Assembly: GCA_013298625.1 (NCBI GenBank)
Contig: JAAFIF010000027.1
Location: 28,037 to 92,036 of the forward strand
Direction: 5' to 3'
DNA from: Myxococcales bacterium
Lineage (GTDB): Bacteria > Myxococcota_A > Polyangia > Polyangiales > Ga0077539
Length of the DNA: 64,000 nt
The notes beneath the pieces were generated by a model, which saw nothing but the letters and a program-made list of their open reading frames with translations, had not been told where the DNA came from and did no database searches. The translations under genes and the position numbers were made by a program. Positions 56,576 through 64,000 of the stretch are shown here, in pieces. Every line of letters begins with the position of its first letter. Positions within the stretch are counted from its first letter, which is position 1.

Positions 56576-58591
56576 GTGGACGCCCAAGCCCGCGAACATA
56601 CCGCGCACGCCCTGCGCGATCGGTCCGTTGTCGCCGCGGTCGCGCTCGTCTCTGCGCTCGCCCTCTTGTGGCTCTCGGCCCCGAGCGCCGCCGCGCGCGA
56701 CGGCGCAGAGCTGTCCGCCGCCGCGGCGTCGCTCGGCGTCGCGCACCCGACGGGCTTCGTGCTCGATGTGCTGCTGTGGCGCTGCGCGATGTGCTTTCCG
56801 ATCGGAGACGCGGCGTTTCGGGCCAACGCGCTCACCGCCCTGTGCGGCGCCCTCTCGGCCGCGCTCGTCGCCCACCTCGCGCTCGCGTGGCTCTCGTCCG
56901 TGGCGCCCGAGCACCGCGTCGAACGCCGCGCGCTCGCCGCCCTCGCATCGGCTGCGCTCGTCGCTTCGCCCACCATCCTGCGCGCCTTCACCGCGGTCGA
57001 GGTGTACGCCAGCGCCCTCGGCGCTTCGCTCGCGCTCGTCGCCGTCGTTCACCACGCCCGCGCGCCCGTGGCCTTTCGCGCGCTCGCCCTCGGCGCAGGT
57101 CTGTCGTTTGTGGCTCACACCACGGTGCGCGCGGCGCTCGTCGCGGCGCTCGTCGCGCTCGTCGCTCACCGCCCCGAAGCGCGTCGAATTCGTGGGCGTG
57201 TATTCGTGTCGTGCGTCGCGCTCGGCCTCGCCGCGGGCGCGCTCGCGCTCTACCTCCCCGTCGCCGCTCGCCGCGAGCCCTGGGCGGACTGGGGCGGCCC
57301 CATCGACGCGCGCGGGCTGTGGGCGCACTTGTCCGCCTCGCGCATCCGTGAGGCGTTCTCTTCGCAGATGGGCCTCGGCGCAAAGGGCGGGCTCGCCGCT
57401 GCGCTCGCTGTCCTGCGCGCGGACCTCGGGTCGCTCACCCTGCTCGCCTCGCTCGCGGGCGCGGTCATCGCCCTTCGTGATCGCTCGACGATCGCGCTCT
57501 CGATTGTTTTGTGCGCGCTCTTCGACCTCGCGTACACGACCTTCATCAACCCCATGGGCACGCGCGATCGGCAGACGCTCTTTCTCGCCGAGGCCGCGCT
57601 GCTGCTGCTCTCGGCGCGGGCGCTGTTCTCTCTGCTGCTCTCTGTAGGCTCTCCGCGCGCGCGGGGCGCCCTCACCGCGCTCGTCGCGCTCGTCGCGCTC
57701 GCCGCGGCCGCGTCCCGCGCAGACCTCTCTTACGCTGGAGCGCGCGAAGGTTGGACCGCCGTCGAAGTCTACGGCGGCCCGGGCGCGATCGGCGCAGCGC
57801 CTCCTCGCGCCGTCATCCTCTGCGAGAGCGACGAGCTGTGCGGCGGCTCTCTCTATGCGCGGCTGTGCGAAGGCGAGCGGCCTGACGTCGTCGTGATGCC
57901 TCGGCAGCACTTGTGGGACCGCACGACGTGGCGGCGACTTCGCGTGGCGCTCGGCCGCGCCGCGCCCGATCGATCGCAGCCCCGCACCGCTGACGAAGCC
58001 CTCCGCGTCCGACGGCTCCGCGCTGTGCTCAACGTGTTCGGCCCGCGCGTCCGATGGGAGCAGGGGGATCGCGCAGACGAACGACTGGCGGCGATCACCC
58101 TCGCTCCGTCCGAGAGCCCCGCGCTCGCGACCCCGGTGCTCGCGCCCTCGTCTGCGCCGACGGACCCGGTCGAAGCGCTGGCCGACGTGTCACGCTGGAT
58201 CGCCGCGCGCGAGAGCGATGGGGTGCTCTCTCGCCGCATCGCCGCGACGCTCTTCTTCTCTGCCGGAATGCGCGCCGCCCCCCGCTCGCTCTCCAGCGCC
58301 GCCGCGTTCTGGCAACAGAGCCTCGCGCGCGACCCCGACCACACCGCGTCCCTGACCAACCTCGCCGTGGCCCGCGCCGACGCTGGGCGCGTTCGCGAAG
58401 CCATCGCGCTCACCGAACGCGCGCTCGTCGTCGATCCCACTCGCGCCGTCGCGTGGCAAAACCTCGTGCGCTTCTGCTCGTCCGCCGGTGACGCAGCGTG
58501 CGCAGCGGACGCGCGATCCCGCGCTCGCGCGCACGGCGTGAATCCCGACCCCCCGCCGCGCGTCGACAGCCGCGGCCCTCGCTCACCATGA
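56576..58591 (+). CDS. DUF2723-like polytopic membrane protein with TPR tail
   Basis: 671 residues from a GTG at 56576. About ten hydrophobic helices in residues 18-390. The first large loop has RDGAELSAAAASLGVAHPTGFVLDVLL, the signature of DUF2723 (TMEM260-like) proteins, which resemble glycosyltransferases of the GT-C fold using lipid-linked sugars. Later external part contains an Arg-rich region and, from about 560, TPR-like helices (AAFWQQSLARDPDHTASL, EAIALTERALVVDPT). Possible protein glycosylation enzyme; substrate unknown. Stop overlaps the next start as ATGA. Confidence 0.8.
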   Translation: MDAQAREHTAHALRDRSVVAAVALVSALALLWLSAPSAAARDGAELSAAAASLGVAHPTGFVLDVLLWRCAMCFPIGDAAFRANALTALCGALSAALVAHLALAWLSSVAPEHRVERRALAALASAALVASPTILRAFTAVEVYASALGASLALVAVVHHARAPVAFRALALGAGLSFVAHTTVRAALVAALVALVAHRPEARRIRGRVFVSCVALGLAAGALALYLPVAARREPWADWGGPIDARGLWAHLSASRIREAFSSQMGLGAKGGLAAALAVLRADLGSLTLLASLAGAVIALRDRSTIALSIVLCALFDLAYTTFINPMGTRDRQTLFLAEAALLLLSARALFSLLLSVGSPRARGALTALVALVALAAAASRADLSYAGAREGWTAVEVYGGPGAIGAAPPRAVILCESDELCGGSLYARLCEGERPDVVVMPRQHLWDRTTWRRLRVALGRAAPDRSQPRTADEALRVRRLRAVLNVFGPRVRWEQGDRADERLAAITLAPSESPALATPVLAPSSAPTDPVEALADVSRWIAARESDGVLSRRIAATLFFSAGMRAAPRSLSSAAAFWQQSLARDPDHTASLTNLAVARADAGRVREAIALTERALVVDPTRAVAWQNLVRFCSSAGDAACAADARSRARAHGVNPDPPPRVDSRGPRSP

Positions 58592-59220
58592 ACCATCGAA
58601 GCTCCATCGCCCGGCCGCGTCGCGCCGTCGCTTTGCTCGCAGCGCTCGCGTTGATGTCCACCGCGATCTTTCGCACGCGAAACATCGAGGCGCAGGGCGT
58701 CTCGCGCATCGAAGCCACGGTGCGCGTCTCGCAAGCGCGCTCGGCGATCCGTCGCGGAGACGAAGCGGACGCCATCCGTTTGCTGCGCGAGTCGATCGCG
58801 CTGCACACAACCCCAGAAGCGTTGCGCGAGCTCGCAGCGATCTACGAGCGCCGCGGTGAGCGTCGGCTCGCCGCGGACTCTCTGCTGCGCCTCGCGGGCC
58901 TCGCGCGGACGCCTGCTGATCGCGCGGCCGCCGCCGAGCGGGCCGAGCTGTTGCGTCGCGCCCCGGGCCTCTTGCGGGTGTGGGTGCTCCCGACGGACGC
59001 CAGCCGCCGCGCGAGGGTGTGGTTCGACCGGGACGTTCCACGCAACGTCCCGGTGGGCGGCGCCGAGGCGACCGTCGAGGGCGGACCGCACCGAGTCCGC
59101 GTCGAATCCCCTGGGTATTCTCCGTTCGAAGTGATGGTCACGACCGCGTTCGGAGAGGCGCGAGAGGTCGTCGCGAGGATGCCACGCGCAGGCGCGACCG
59201 ACGCGGGCGCGAGGGACTGA
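58588..59220 (+). CDS. Exported TPR/PEGA-like protein
   Basis: 210 residues. ATG overlaps the stop of the DUF2723-like gene (ATGA). N-terminal hydrophobic signal (AVALLAALALMSTAIF); a helical TPR-like part (ALRELAAIYERRGERRLAADSLLRLAGL); then a small beta domain (LLRVWVLPTDASRRARVWFDRDVPRNVPVGG ... HRVRVESPGYSPFEVMV) of PEGA type. Probably acts with the upstream membrane protein in the envelope. Confidence 0.78.
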   Translation: MNHRSSIARPRRAVALLAALALMSTAIFRTRNIEAQGVSRIEATVRVSQARSAIRRGDEADAIRLLRESIALHTTPEALRELAAIYERRGERRLAADSLLRLAGLARTPADRAAAAERAELLRRAPGLLRVWVLPTDASRRARVWFDRDVPRNVPVGGAEATVEGGPHRVRVESPGYSPFEVMVTTAFGEAREVVARMPRAGATDAGARD

Positions 59221-59280
59221 GCTCCTGGCGGCCGCCAAGGCGCTGATCGACGCAGCGCTCTCGTCGTCTGCGGCGATGCA

Positions 59281-60183
59281 TCACTGCAGTCCGGCGAGCC
59301 GCATCGCGCCCAGCGCGAGCGAGCCCGTGACAAACGTCCCCAGCATCGCGCTCCAGCGCAAAAATCTCTGCCAGAACACCGACGAACTGTCCGTCGTCCG
59401 CGCTGCGGCGAGCGCGGTCACCTGCGCCATCAGCCACGCGCTCACAGCGATCAGCGACAGCTCTCCCAGCTCGCCCGCCAGCGTCGAGAACAATCCCCGC
59501 CTTCGCTGTGGCACGCGACCGTCGATCGCCACGCGCCCTCCGTCCGGCGTCGCGATGAACAGCGGCTCGTGCTGCGCGCCCCGCACCAACACCGCACGCT
59601 CGACGCGCAGGTCCCGCTCGACGCGCTCGCGTCGCCCCTCGACCTGCACCCACGGTCGCTCGACCCGATACCCGAGCCGCGCTTGCAGCGGCAGCCCGTC
59701 CACCGTCGCGCGCACGTCCCGCTCTCGTCCGCTCGCGTCGCCAGTAGAAGACTGCACGCGGGTGATGACTGGCTCCCACCGCTGCGCGCCGGCTCGCCAC
59801 GCCGTGAACTCGAGCGCGTCCCGCTGCGCGCGCTCCGCGGGCTCGGGGCAGCGCGCGCGCGGCTCGATCTGCGACAACATCGCGCAGCGCGCGTCGCCTT
59901 GTCCGTCCCACGCAAGCTCGACGGTCCGAGCGGGCCCCGTTGCGCCGACGATGACCAGCCGCTGCGTCGATGACGTTCGTAGCAAAAATGCTGCATGACC
60001 GCGGGTCACGATCGCTCGCGTCACCGCGCCCCGCGCCGCCGGCGCGGCGTCCGACTCGATCGGCCGCGGCAACCGCCACAACGTCGCCAGCAGCAGCGCG
60101 TCCATCGCGAGCGTGGCGACAGCCCATCGCGCGAGCGGGCGCGATGGCGCGGGGGCAGGGGCTTTGCCGTCGTCGTCGGTCAT
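59281..60183 (-). CDS. Hypothetical membrane protein
   Basis: 300 residues from the ATG at 60183. One hydrophobic segment near 18-38, a soluble region of about 170 residues with two Cys and Arg-rich loops, then two or three hydrophobic helices (LSLIAVSAWLMAQVTALAAA, FLRWSAMLGTFVTGSLALGAMRLAG). No family recognised. Divergent from the PfkB kinase gene over 112 bp that contains a strong dyad. Confidence 0.72.
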   Translation of the reverse strand: MTDDDGKAPAPAPSRPLARWAVATLAMDALLLATLWRLPRPIESDAAPAARGAVTRAIVTRGHAAFLLRTSSTQRLVIVGATGPARTVELAWDGQGDARCAMLSQIEPRARCPEPAERAQRDALEFTAWRAGAQRWEPVITRVQSSTGDASGRERDVRATVDGLPLQARLGYRVERPWVQVEGRRERVERDLRVERAVLVRGAQHEPLFIATPDGGRVAIDGRVPQRRRGLFSTLAGELGELSLIAVSAWLMAQVTALAAARTTDSSSVFWQRFLRWSAMLGTFVTGSLALGAMRLAGLQ

Positions 60184-60207
60184 GGTAGGAGCACGCGATT
60201 TTTTAGC

Positions 60208-60226
60208 GCTCAGGCAACGCCTGAGC
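60208..60226. promoter_or_regulatory. 19-bp perfect dyad in a divergent intergenic region
   Basis: GCTCAGGC-AAC-GCCTGAGC lies 24 bp from the start at 60183 and 69 bp before the start at 60296. The adjacent TTTTTT is on the wrong side for a terminator in either direction, so an operator is likelier. Confidence 0.5.
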
Positions 60227-60295
60227 AGTGGCTGAAGATTCCACTTTTGCCACCGAGCACAAGAGCAACCATCCAATCGCCAAACAGGTGCAATC

Positions 60296-61204
60296 GTGAG
60301 CGTGCTGGTCGTCGGATCGATGGCAGTGGACACCGTCGAGTTCGCTGGGACGGGTGAGAAGTTCGAATGGGCCGCTGGCTCGGCGACGTTCGCCGCGCTC
60401 GCGACCGCGTTCTTCGCGACCCCGCGCGTGGTCGGCGTCGTGGGAGACGACTTTCCCAAGGACATGATGGACGCGCTGAAGAAGCGCGGCGCCGAGCTCG
60501 AGGGCGTCGAGGTCATCCCCGGCGGAAAGACCTTTCGCTGGCACGGCCGCTACGCCCCCGACCTCGCCTCGCGCGAGTCGCTCGCCACGCACCTGAACGT
60601 GTTCGAGACGTTTTCGCCGAAGATTCCCAGCGCGTTTCGCGCCTCGCGCTACGTCCTGCTCGGCAACATCCACCCGGCCCTGCAGTCCTCGGTGCTCGAC
60701 CAGGTCGAGAAGCCCGACCTCGTCGCCGCCGACACGATGAACTTCTGGATCCACGGCGAGCGCGCGAAGCTCGAGGCGCTGCTCCCGCGCATCGACCTGT
60801 TGATCATCAACGAGGACGAGTCCCGCGACCTGTCGGGTGAGCGCTACATCTCTCGCATCGGAAAGCGCCTGCTCGCGATGGGCCCCAAGCGCGTGATCGT
60901 GAAGCAGGGCGAGTACGGCGCGTACCTGTTCGACGAGCACGGGACCTTCCACGCTCCCGCATACCCCGTCGAGAGCGTCGTCGACCCCACGGGCGCAGGC
61001 GACTCGTTCGCCGGGGCGCTCCTCGGCTACCTCGACGCCCAACCGGTGCTCGACCGCGGAGCCATCCGCCGCGCCGTCGTGATGGGCTCCGCCGCAGCGT
61101 CGATCTGCGTGGAGAAATACGGCGCCAAGGGCCTGCTCGAAGCGACGCACGACGACATCGTCAACCGCGCTCGCGAGTTCGCGAGCCTCGTCTCGACGCA
61201 CTGA
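60296..61204 (+). CDS. PfkB-family carbohydrate kinase
   Basis: 302 residues from a GTG at 60296. Ribokinase-like fold: VVGSMAVDTV at the N-terminus, GSATFAALATAFF (GG-type substrate motif, slightly altered), INEDESRDL near 172, and the anion-hole/catalytic DPTGAGDSFAGALLGYL near 232-248 with the catalytic Asp in GAGD. Substrate cannot be set from motifs; adenosine, ribose and sugar kinases all belong here. Regulated perhaps by the dyad upstream. Confidence 0.9.
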   Translation: MSVLVVGSMAVDTVEFAGTGEKFEWAAGSATFAALATAFFATPRVVGVVGDDFPKDMMDALKKRGAELEGVEVIPGGKTFRWHGRYAPDLASRESLATHLNVFETFSPKIPSAFRASRYVLLGNIHPALQSSVLDQVEKPDLVAADTMNFWIHGERAKLEALLPRIDLLIINEDESRDLSGERYISRIGKRLLAMGPKRVIVKQGEYGAYLFDEHGTFHAPAYPVESVVDPTGAGDSFAGALLGYLDAQPVLDRGAIRRAVVMGSAAASICVEKYGAKGLLEATHDDIVNRAREFASLVSTH

Positions 61205-61327
61205 GCGTCCAACGCACTGCGGCAATGACGGGGGACTTCGGCCTGCGCGTGCTCGGGGGAGCGCTGCGTGATGCCTCGCGTTCTTCGCGTCGAGCAGAGC
61301 GAAGAACTGAGGTACCGTCGGCGCTCG

Positions 61328-61333
61328 TACAGT
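61328..61333 (+). promoter_or_regulatory. -10 element TACAGT
   Basis: TACAGT lies 32 nt before the ATG at 61366, leaving room for the GGAGGAGG ribosome binding site (61354-61361); a normal leadered promoter with the same hexamer as the leaderless ones. Confidence 0.4.
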
Positions 61334-61365
61334 CTTCAGGTCAGTATCGGTTCGGAGGAGGCTTC

Positions 61366-62412
61366 ATGATGCAGTGGCGATCGGGCGTGGGCGTGAGCGT
61401 GGTGTTGGCGGCGATGGCGGGTTGCTCCCCGCCCGTGATGCCCAACAACGACGCGATGGTGATGAACGACGCGAGCACGCCCACGGACGCGCCTGAGGTC
61501 GCGTGCAACGAGTTCGGCGCGCGCGTGACCCCGCTCACGACGCCGGCGCCGGTGTGCGTGGGCTTCACCGCGACGCCGTGCACCGCGGGCGACATGGAGT
61601 TCTGTCCGCGTTTTCGCAACAACGACATGAACACCCCGAAGTTCGTGCTCACGCAGATCGACGTGTATCAGCCGCAGAGCCTGCAGCCGAACAGCCCCGT
61701 CGGACGCCTGCTCAACACGTCCATTCGCAACGCCGCGTTCGCGTGGGGCGTCGCGCTCGACTTCACTGGCAATCAGATCCGCACGGGCACGCTGCGCCAG
61801 CCCATCACGCGTCAGGTGGGCACCGGCTACTTCGCTGAGTCGCTCAACTTCGTGATGGACGAGGCGCCCATGGCCGGCGGCCCCGTCGGCCGCTGGAATC
61901 CCGTCACCGCCGCGATCGTCAACGCCGACGGCACCGTCGGAATGGCCGCAGGAGTGATCGTTCCACTGCTCACGATCCCCGTGTTCGACGAGGACAACCG
62001 AGCGATGCTCACCACCGAGCTGCCGCTGCGCGACGCGCGCATCTCGGCCCTCCGCCTCACCGCGAACCGCAACTGCATCGGCACCGCGTTCGCCAACTTC
62101 AACTCCTGCGTCGGCAACACCAACCGCTGGAACACCTCGTCCGACAACACCGCGATGGGCACCCCCAACGGCGTCCTCGAAGCCAAGCTCACCTTCGAAG
62201 ACACGCTGGCCATTCAGGTCGTCTCGCTCAACCAGCCGCTCTGCAACTTCATCGGCGGCTCGCCCTGCCGCGACGCGATGACCATGACCACCGTCGACCC
62301 GAGCACCCTGCGCTTTCCGCCGGACTCCACCGCGATGGTCAACGGCGTCGCCAAGCCCGCGTGGACCATGCGCGCCTTCATCGCCGGCGTCGCAGCGAAC
62401 ATCGCGAACTGA
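61366..62412 (+). CDS. Hypothetical lipoprotein
   Basis: 348 residues. GGAGGAGG ends 4 nt before the ATG at 61366 and fixes the start; the longer open frame upstream is not coding. Lipobox AMAGC (Cys at about 21), then an Asp/Met-rich linker (NNDAMVMNDASTPTDAP) and a beta-rich domain with Asn/Thr-rich strands and about six Cys. Family not recognised; likely exposed on the outer membrane. Confidence 0.82.
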   Translation: MMQWRSGVGVSVVLAAMAGCSPPVMPNNDAMVMNDASTPTDAPEVACNEFGARVTPLTTPAPVCVGFTATPCTAGDMEFCPRFRNNDMNTPKFVLTQIDVYQPQSLQPNSPVGRLLNTSIRNAAFAWGVALDFTGNQIRTGTLRQPITRQVGTGYFAESLNFVMDEAPMAGGPVGRWNPVTAAIVNADGTVGMAAGVIVPLLTIPVFDEDNRAMLTTELPLRDARISALRLTANRNCIGTAFANFNSCVGNTNRWNTSSDNTAMGTPNGVLEAKLTFEDTLAIQVVSLNQPLCNFIGGSPCRDAMTMTTVDPSTLRFPPDSTAMVNGVAKPAWTMRAFIAGVAANIAN

Positions 62413-62471
62413 CCAGCGCGCGTCGCCCTGCTCGGGCGCACCGCCAGTCACAGCAACAGGGGGATCGACGC

Positions 62472-62816
62472 TTACGGTCCGCGCTCGACGCTCACGTCGC
62501 GCTCGGCGCCGTCGCGCGCGCGCACGCGCAACACCACCCACGTGCCCACGTCGCCGCGCACGCGATCGCGCAGCTCGTCCGCGGTCATCTCGCTCGTCGC
62601 GACGCCGTCGATCGCCAGCACCGACTCGCCCGCGCGAAGCCCCGCGCGCCCCGCAGGACCGTCGCTGTCCACTCGGTCGACCACGAGCCCTCCGCGCGCT
62701 TGCATCCGCAGCGAAGCGTGAATCCCTCCGAGCCAAGGCCGCGCGCAGCCCGCCATCCACGCCAGCGCGAGCGCCGCGATCACCGCCCTCGTTCGATGCT
62801 CTCTCCTCGCACTCAC
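62472..62816 (-). CDS. Small PDZ-domain lipoprotein
   Basis: 114 residues from a GTG at 62816, the start that gives a proper lipoprotein signal (AVIAALALAWMAGC); an ATG 20 codons later would cut it. The rest is a single PDZ domain: GGLVVDRVDSDGPAGRAGLRAGESVLAIDGV and the ELRDRVRGDVGTWVVLRV helix-strand. No protease domain, so probably an adaptor or a peptidoglycan/outer-membrane tether. 130 bp divergent from the kinase gene. Confidence 0.78.
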   Translation of the reverse strand: MSARREHRTRAVIAALALAWMAGCARPWLGGIHASLRMQARGGLVVDRVDSDGPAGRAGLRAGESVLAIDGVATSEMTADELRDRVRGDVGTWVVLRVRARDGAERDVSVERGP

Positions 62817-62926
62817 AACGGCCCGCAACCTACCTCTGCCGACGCCGCGACGCCCGCTCGAGAGCGCTCGCGGACGAAATGAAAAGCCTCGCGCCGTACG
62901 ACACGCTTCTTCGTCGCGCATCGCGG

Positions 62927-62932
62927 TACAGT
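62927..62932 (+). promoter_or_regulatory. -10 element TACAGT
   Basis: TACAGT is 14 nt before the GTG at 62947. The sequence GGTACAGT(N)CCCCTTCG closely resembles the one before the gene at 26154 (TGTACAGTACGCCCCTTCG). Confidence 0.45.
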
Positions 62933-62946
62933 CCCCTTCGGCCGAC

Positions 62947-64000
62947 GTGTACCCAGGGAGTGAGAACGACGATCAAGCTCCGTCCGAGCTCGGAGGCTGG
63001 CGGCTCGTCGAGCTGCTCGGCCGCGGCGGGATGGGCGAGGTCTGGCGCGCCGAGCGCGAAGGGCCCGGCGGGATCAAGCGCCGCGCTGCGCTCAAGCGCA
63101 TCCTCACGCGACTGCGCAACGACGGCGAGCTGCTGCAGCGCTTCATGGCCGAGGCGCGCATCTCGTCGCGCCTCGAGCACCCCAACATCGTCTCGGTCAT
63201 CGATTTCGGCGACCGCCCCGAGCCCTACCTCGTGTTCGAGTACGTCGAGGGCATTTCAGCAGCGGATTTGCTGCAAGAAGCGTCGCGCTCGCGCGTGAAG
63301 ATCCCGGCCATCGTGGCCGCGTTCGTGTGCGCCGAGGTCGCCGCGGGGCTCGACTATGCCCACCGCAAACGCGACGAAAACGGGCGCCCGCTCGAGATCG
63401 TCCACAGGGACGTCTCGCCGCACAACGTGCTCTTGAGCGTCGAGGGCGCGGTCAAAGTCGGCGACTTCGGCGTCGCGCGCGCCGTCGACAACACCCTGCG
63501 AACCCGCGCGGGCATCCAAGTCGGAAAGCTCGTCTACATGGCCCCCGAGCAGGCCGCTGGCTCGCCCGTCGACGGGCGAGCGGACATCTTCGCGCTCGGC
63601 GTCGTGCTGTGGGAGCTGCTCACGCTGCAGCCGTTGTTTCCTCGTGACGACGCGGCCACGACGCTCAAGCGCCTGCAGTCGGGGGACATCCCCGCGCCGT
63701 CGACGATCGAATCCCGCATTCCTGCTGCGCTCGATCAGATCGTGCTCACCGCGCTCGCCGTCGATCGCGACCGTCGCTTCGCCTCTGCCGCCGCCTTCGC
63801 GCAGGCGCTCCGCGGGTTCGTTCACTCGCTCGCGCCTGGCTTCGACTCGGGTGAGCTCATCCGCATCCTCAACAAGATCGCCCCGTCGATCTCTTGGCAC
63901 GTTCAGACGCCGCCGCCCGTCGAGCCCGCGCGCGCTGTCGCTCCGCAAGCGCCCCGACCGGCCGCAGTCGCCATGCCCGCAGTCGCCATGCCCGCCATGG
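62947..64000 (+). CDS. Eukaryotic-type Ser/Thr protein kinase (runs off the window)
   Basis: At least 351 residues from a GTG at 62947; the 3' end is outside the window. Hanks kinase: GRGGMGEVWRAE, RAALKRIL (Lys), EARISSRLEHPNIVSVIDFGD, HRDVSPHN (a HRDxxPxN variant with Val-Ser for Leu-Lys), GDFGVARAVD, VYMAPEQ, DIFALGVVLWE. The HRDVSPHN loop is common in myxobacterial kinases and normally active. A Pro/Ala linker with a repeated VAMPA unit begins before the edge. Confidence 0.92.
   Translation, partial: MYPGSENDDQAPSELGGWRLVELLGRGGMGEVWRAEREGPGGIKRRAALKRILTRLRNDGELLQRFMAEARISSRLEHPNIVSVIDFGDRPEPYLVFEYVEGISAADLLQEASRSRVKIPAIVAAFVCAEVAAGLDYAHRKRDENGRPLEIVHRDVSPHNVLLSVEGAVKVGDFGVARAVDNTLRTRAGIQVGKLVYMAPEQAAGSPVDGRADIFALGVVLWELLTLQPLFPRDDAATTLKRLQSGDIPAPSTIESRIPAALDQIVLTALAVDRDRRFASAAAFAQALRGFVHSLAPGFDSGELIRILNKIAPSISWHVQTPPPVEPARAVAPQAPRPAAVAMPAVAMPAM

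Noticed and set aside
1..64000. CRISPR arrays, prophage, complete insertion sequences, rRNA or tRNA genes
   Set aside because: Nothing with the needed repeats, structural genes or transposase motifs was seen; only the short repeat elements described.

Overview
This is a stretch of GC-rich (roughly 70%) bacterial chromosome, most likely from a myxobacterium (Myxococcota, probably Polyangiales and Sandaracinus-like). The reasons are the three eukaryotic-type Ser/Thr kinases, an FHA protein, many secreted lipoproteins with Asp/Ala/Gly-rich linkers, MopE-like, FG-GAP and PEGA modules, a MYXO-CTERM-like tail, and many unfamiliar genes. No tRNA, rRNA, CRISPR array, prophage or complete insertion sequence was seen. 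All calls come from reading the sequence; no database search was run.

Layout. 10-2931 (minus) is a tightly overlapping operon: a secreted protein with a degenerate zincin motif, a Fic-family protein and an unknown partner. 3027-11386 contains several sulfur and methionine genes (a homocysteine methyltransferase-like protein without its zinc cysteines, a cystathionine gamma-lyase/synthase and MetK), together with a TPR lipoprotein, a PilZ membrane protein and a double-FHA membrane protein. 11600-15572 holds a BI-1-like membrane protein, Lgt, a TlpA-like thioredoxin and a TPR protein. 15696-19295 encodes a 1199-residue signalling fusion (pseudokinase, kinase, START/SRPBCC-like, DUF5939-like, degenerate class III cyclase). 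19308-29200 has a phosphoesterase, two Cys-rich lipoproteins, membrane proteins, a metallopeptidase-like protein, a pirin and an unknown. 29434-36948 has a LysR regulator, a methyltransferase with a small partner, and a kinase / FG-GAP lipoprotein / PEGA protein run.

36949-37467 carries no gene but holds two kinds of repeat. 37468-40086 is an ATP-grasp-like/DUF455-like pair divergent from an endonuclease/exonuclease/phosphatase (EEP) protein. 40090-46009 is a divergent fatty-acid or polyketide-like locus: two acyl carrier proteins, a hotdog thioesterase, a lipoate-ligase-like protein and a lipoprotein on one side; a ketosynthase and a triad-deficient ketosynthase on the other. 46014-64000 has an arrestin-like protein, MltA, a U32 protein, RsmE, a YkgJ-type protein, two tandem paralogues, uridine kinase, a DUF2723-like membrane protein, a PfkB kinase, lipoproteins, and a third Ser/Thr kinase that runs off the end.

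Two themes cut across the window. Many genes have a TAnnnT -10 hexamer only 6-14 nt before the start codon and no Shine-Dalgarno, which suggests leaderless mRNAs; twice, two such -10 boxes on opposite strands overlap by 2 bp. Several genes keep a catalytic fold but have lost catalytic residues (pseudokinase, pseudocyclase, methyltransferase-like, ketosynthase-like, QEFGH protein).
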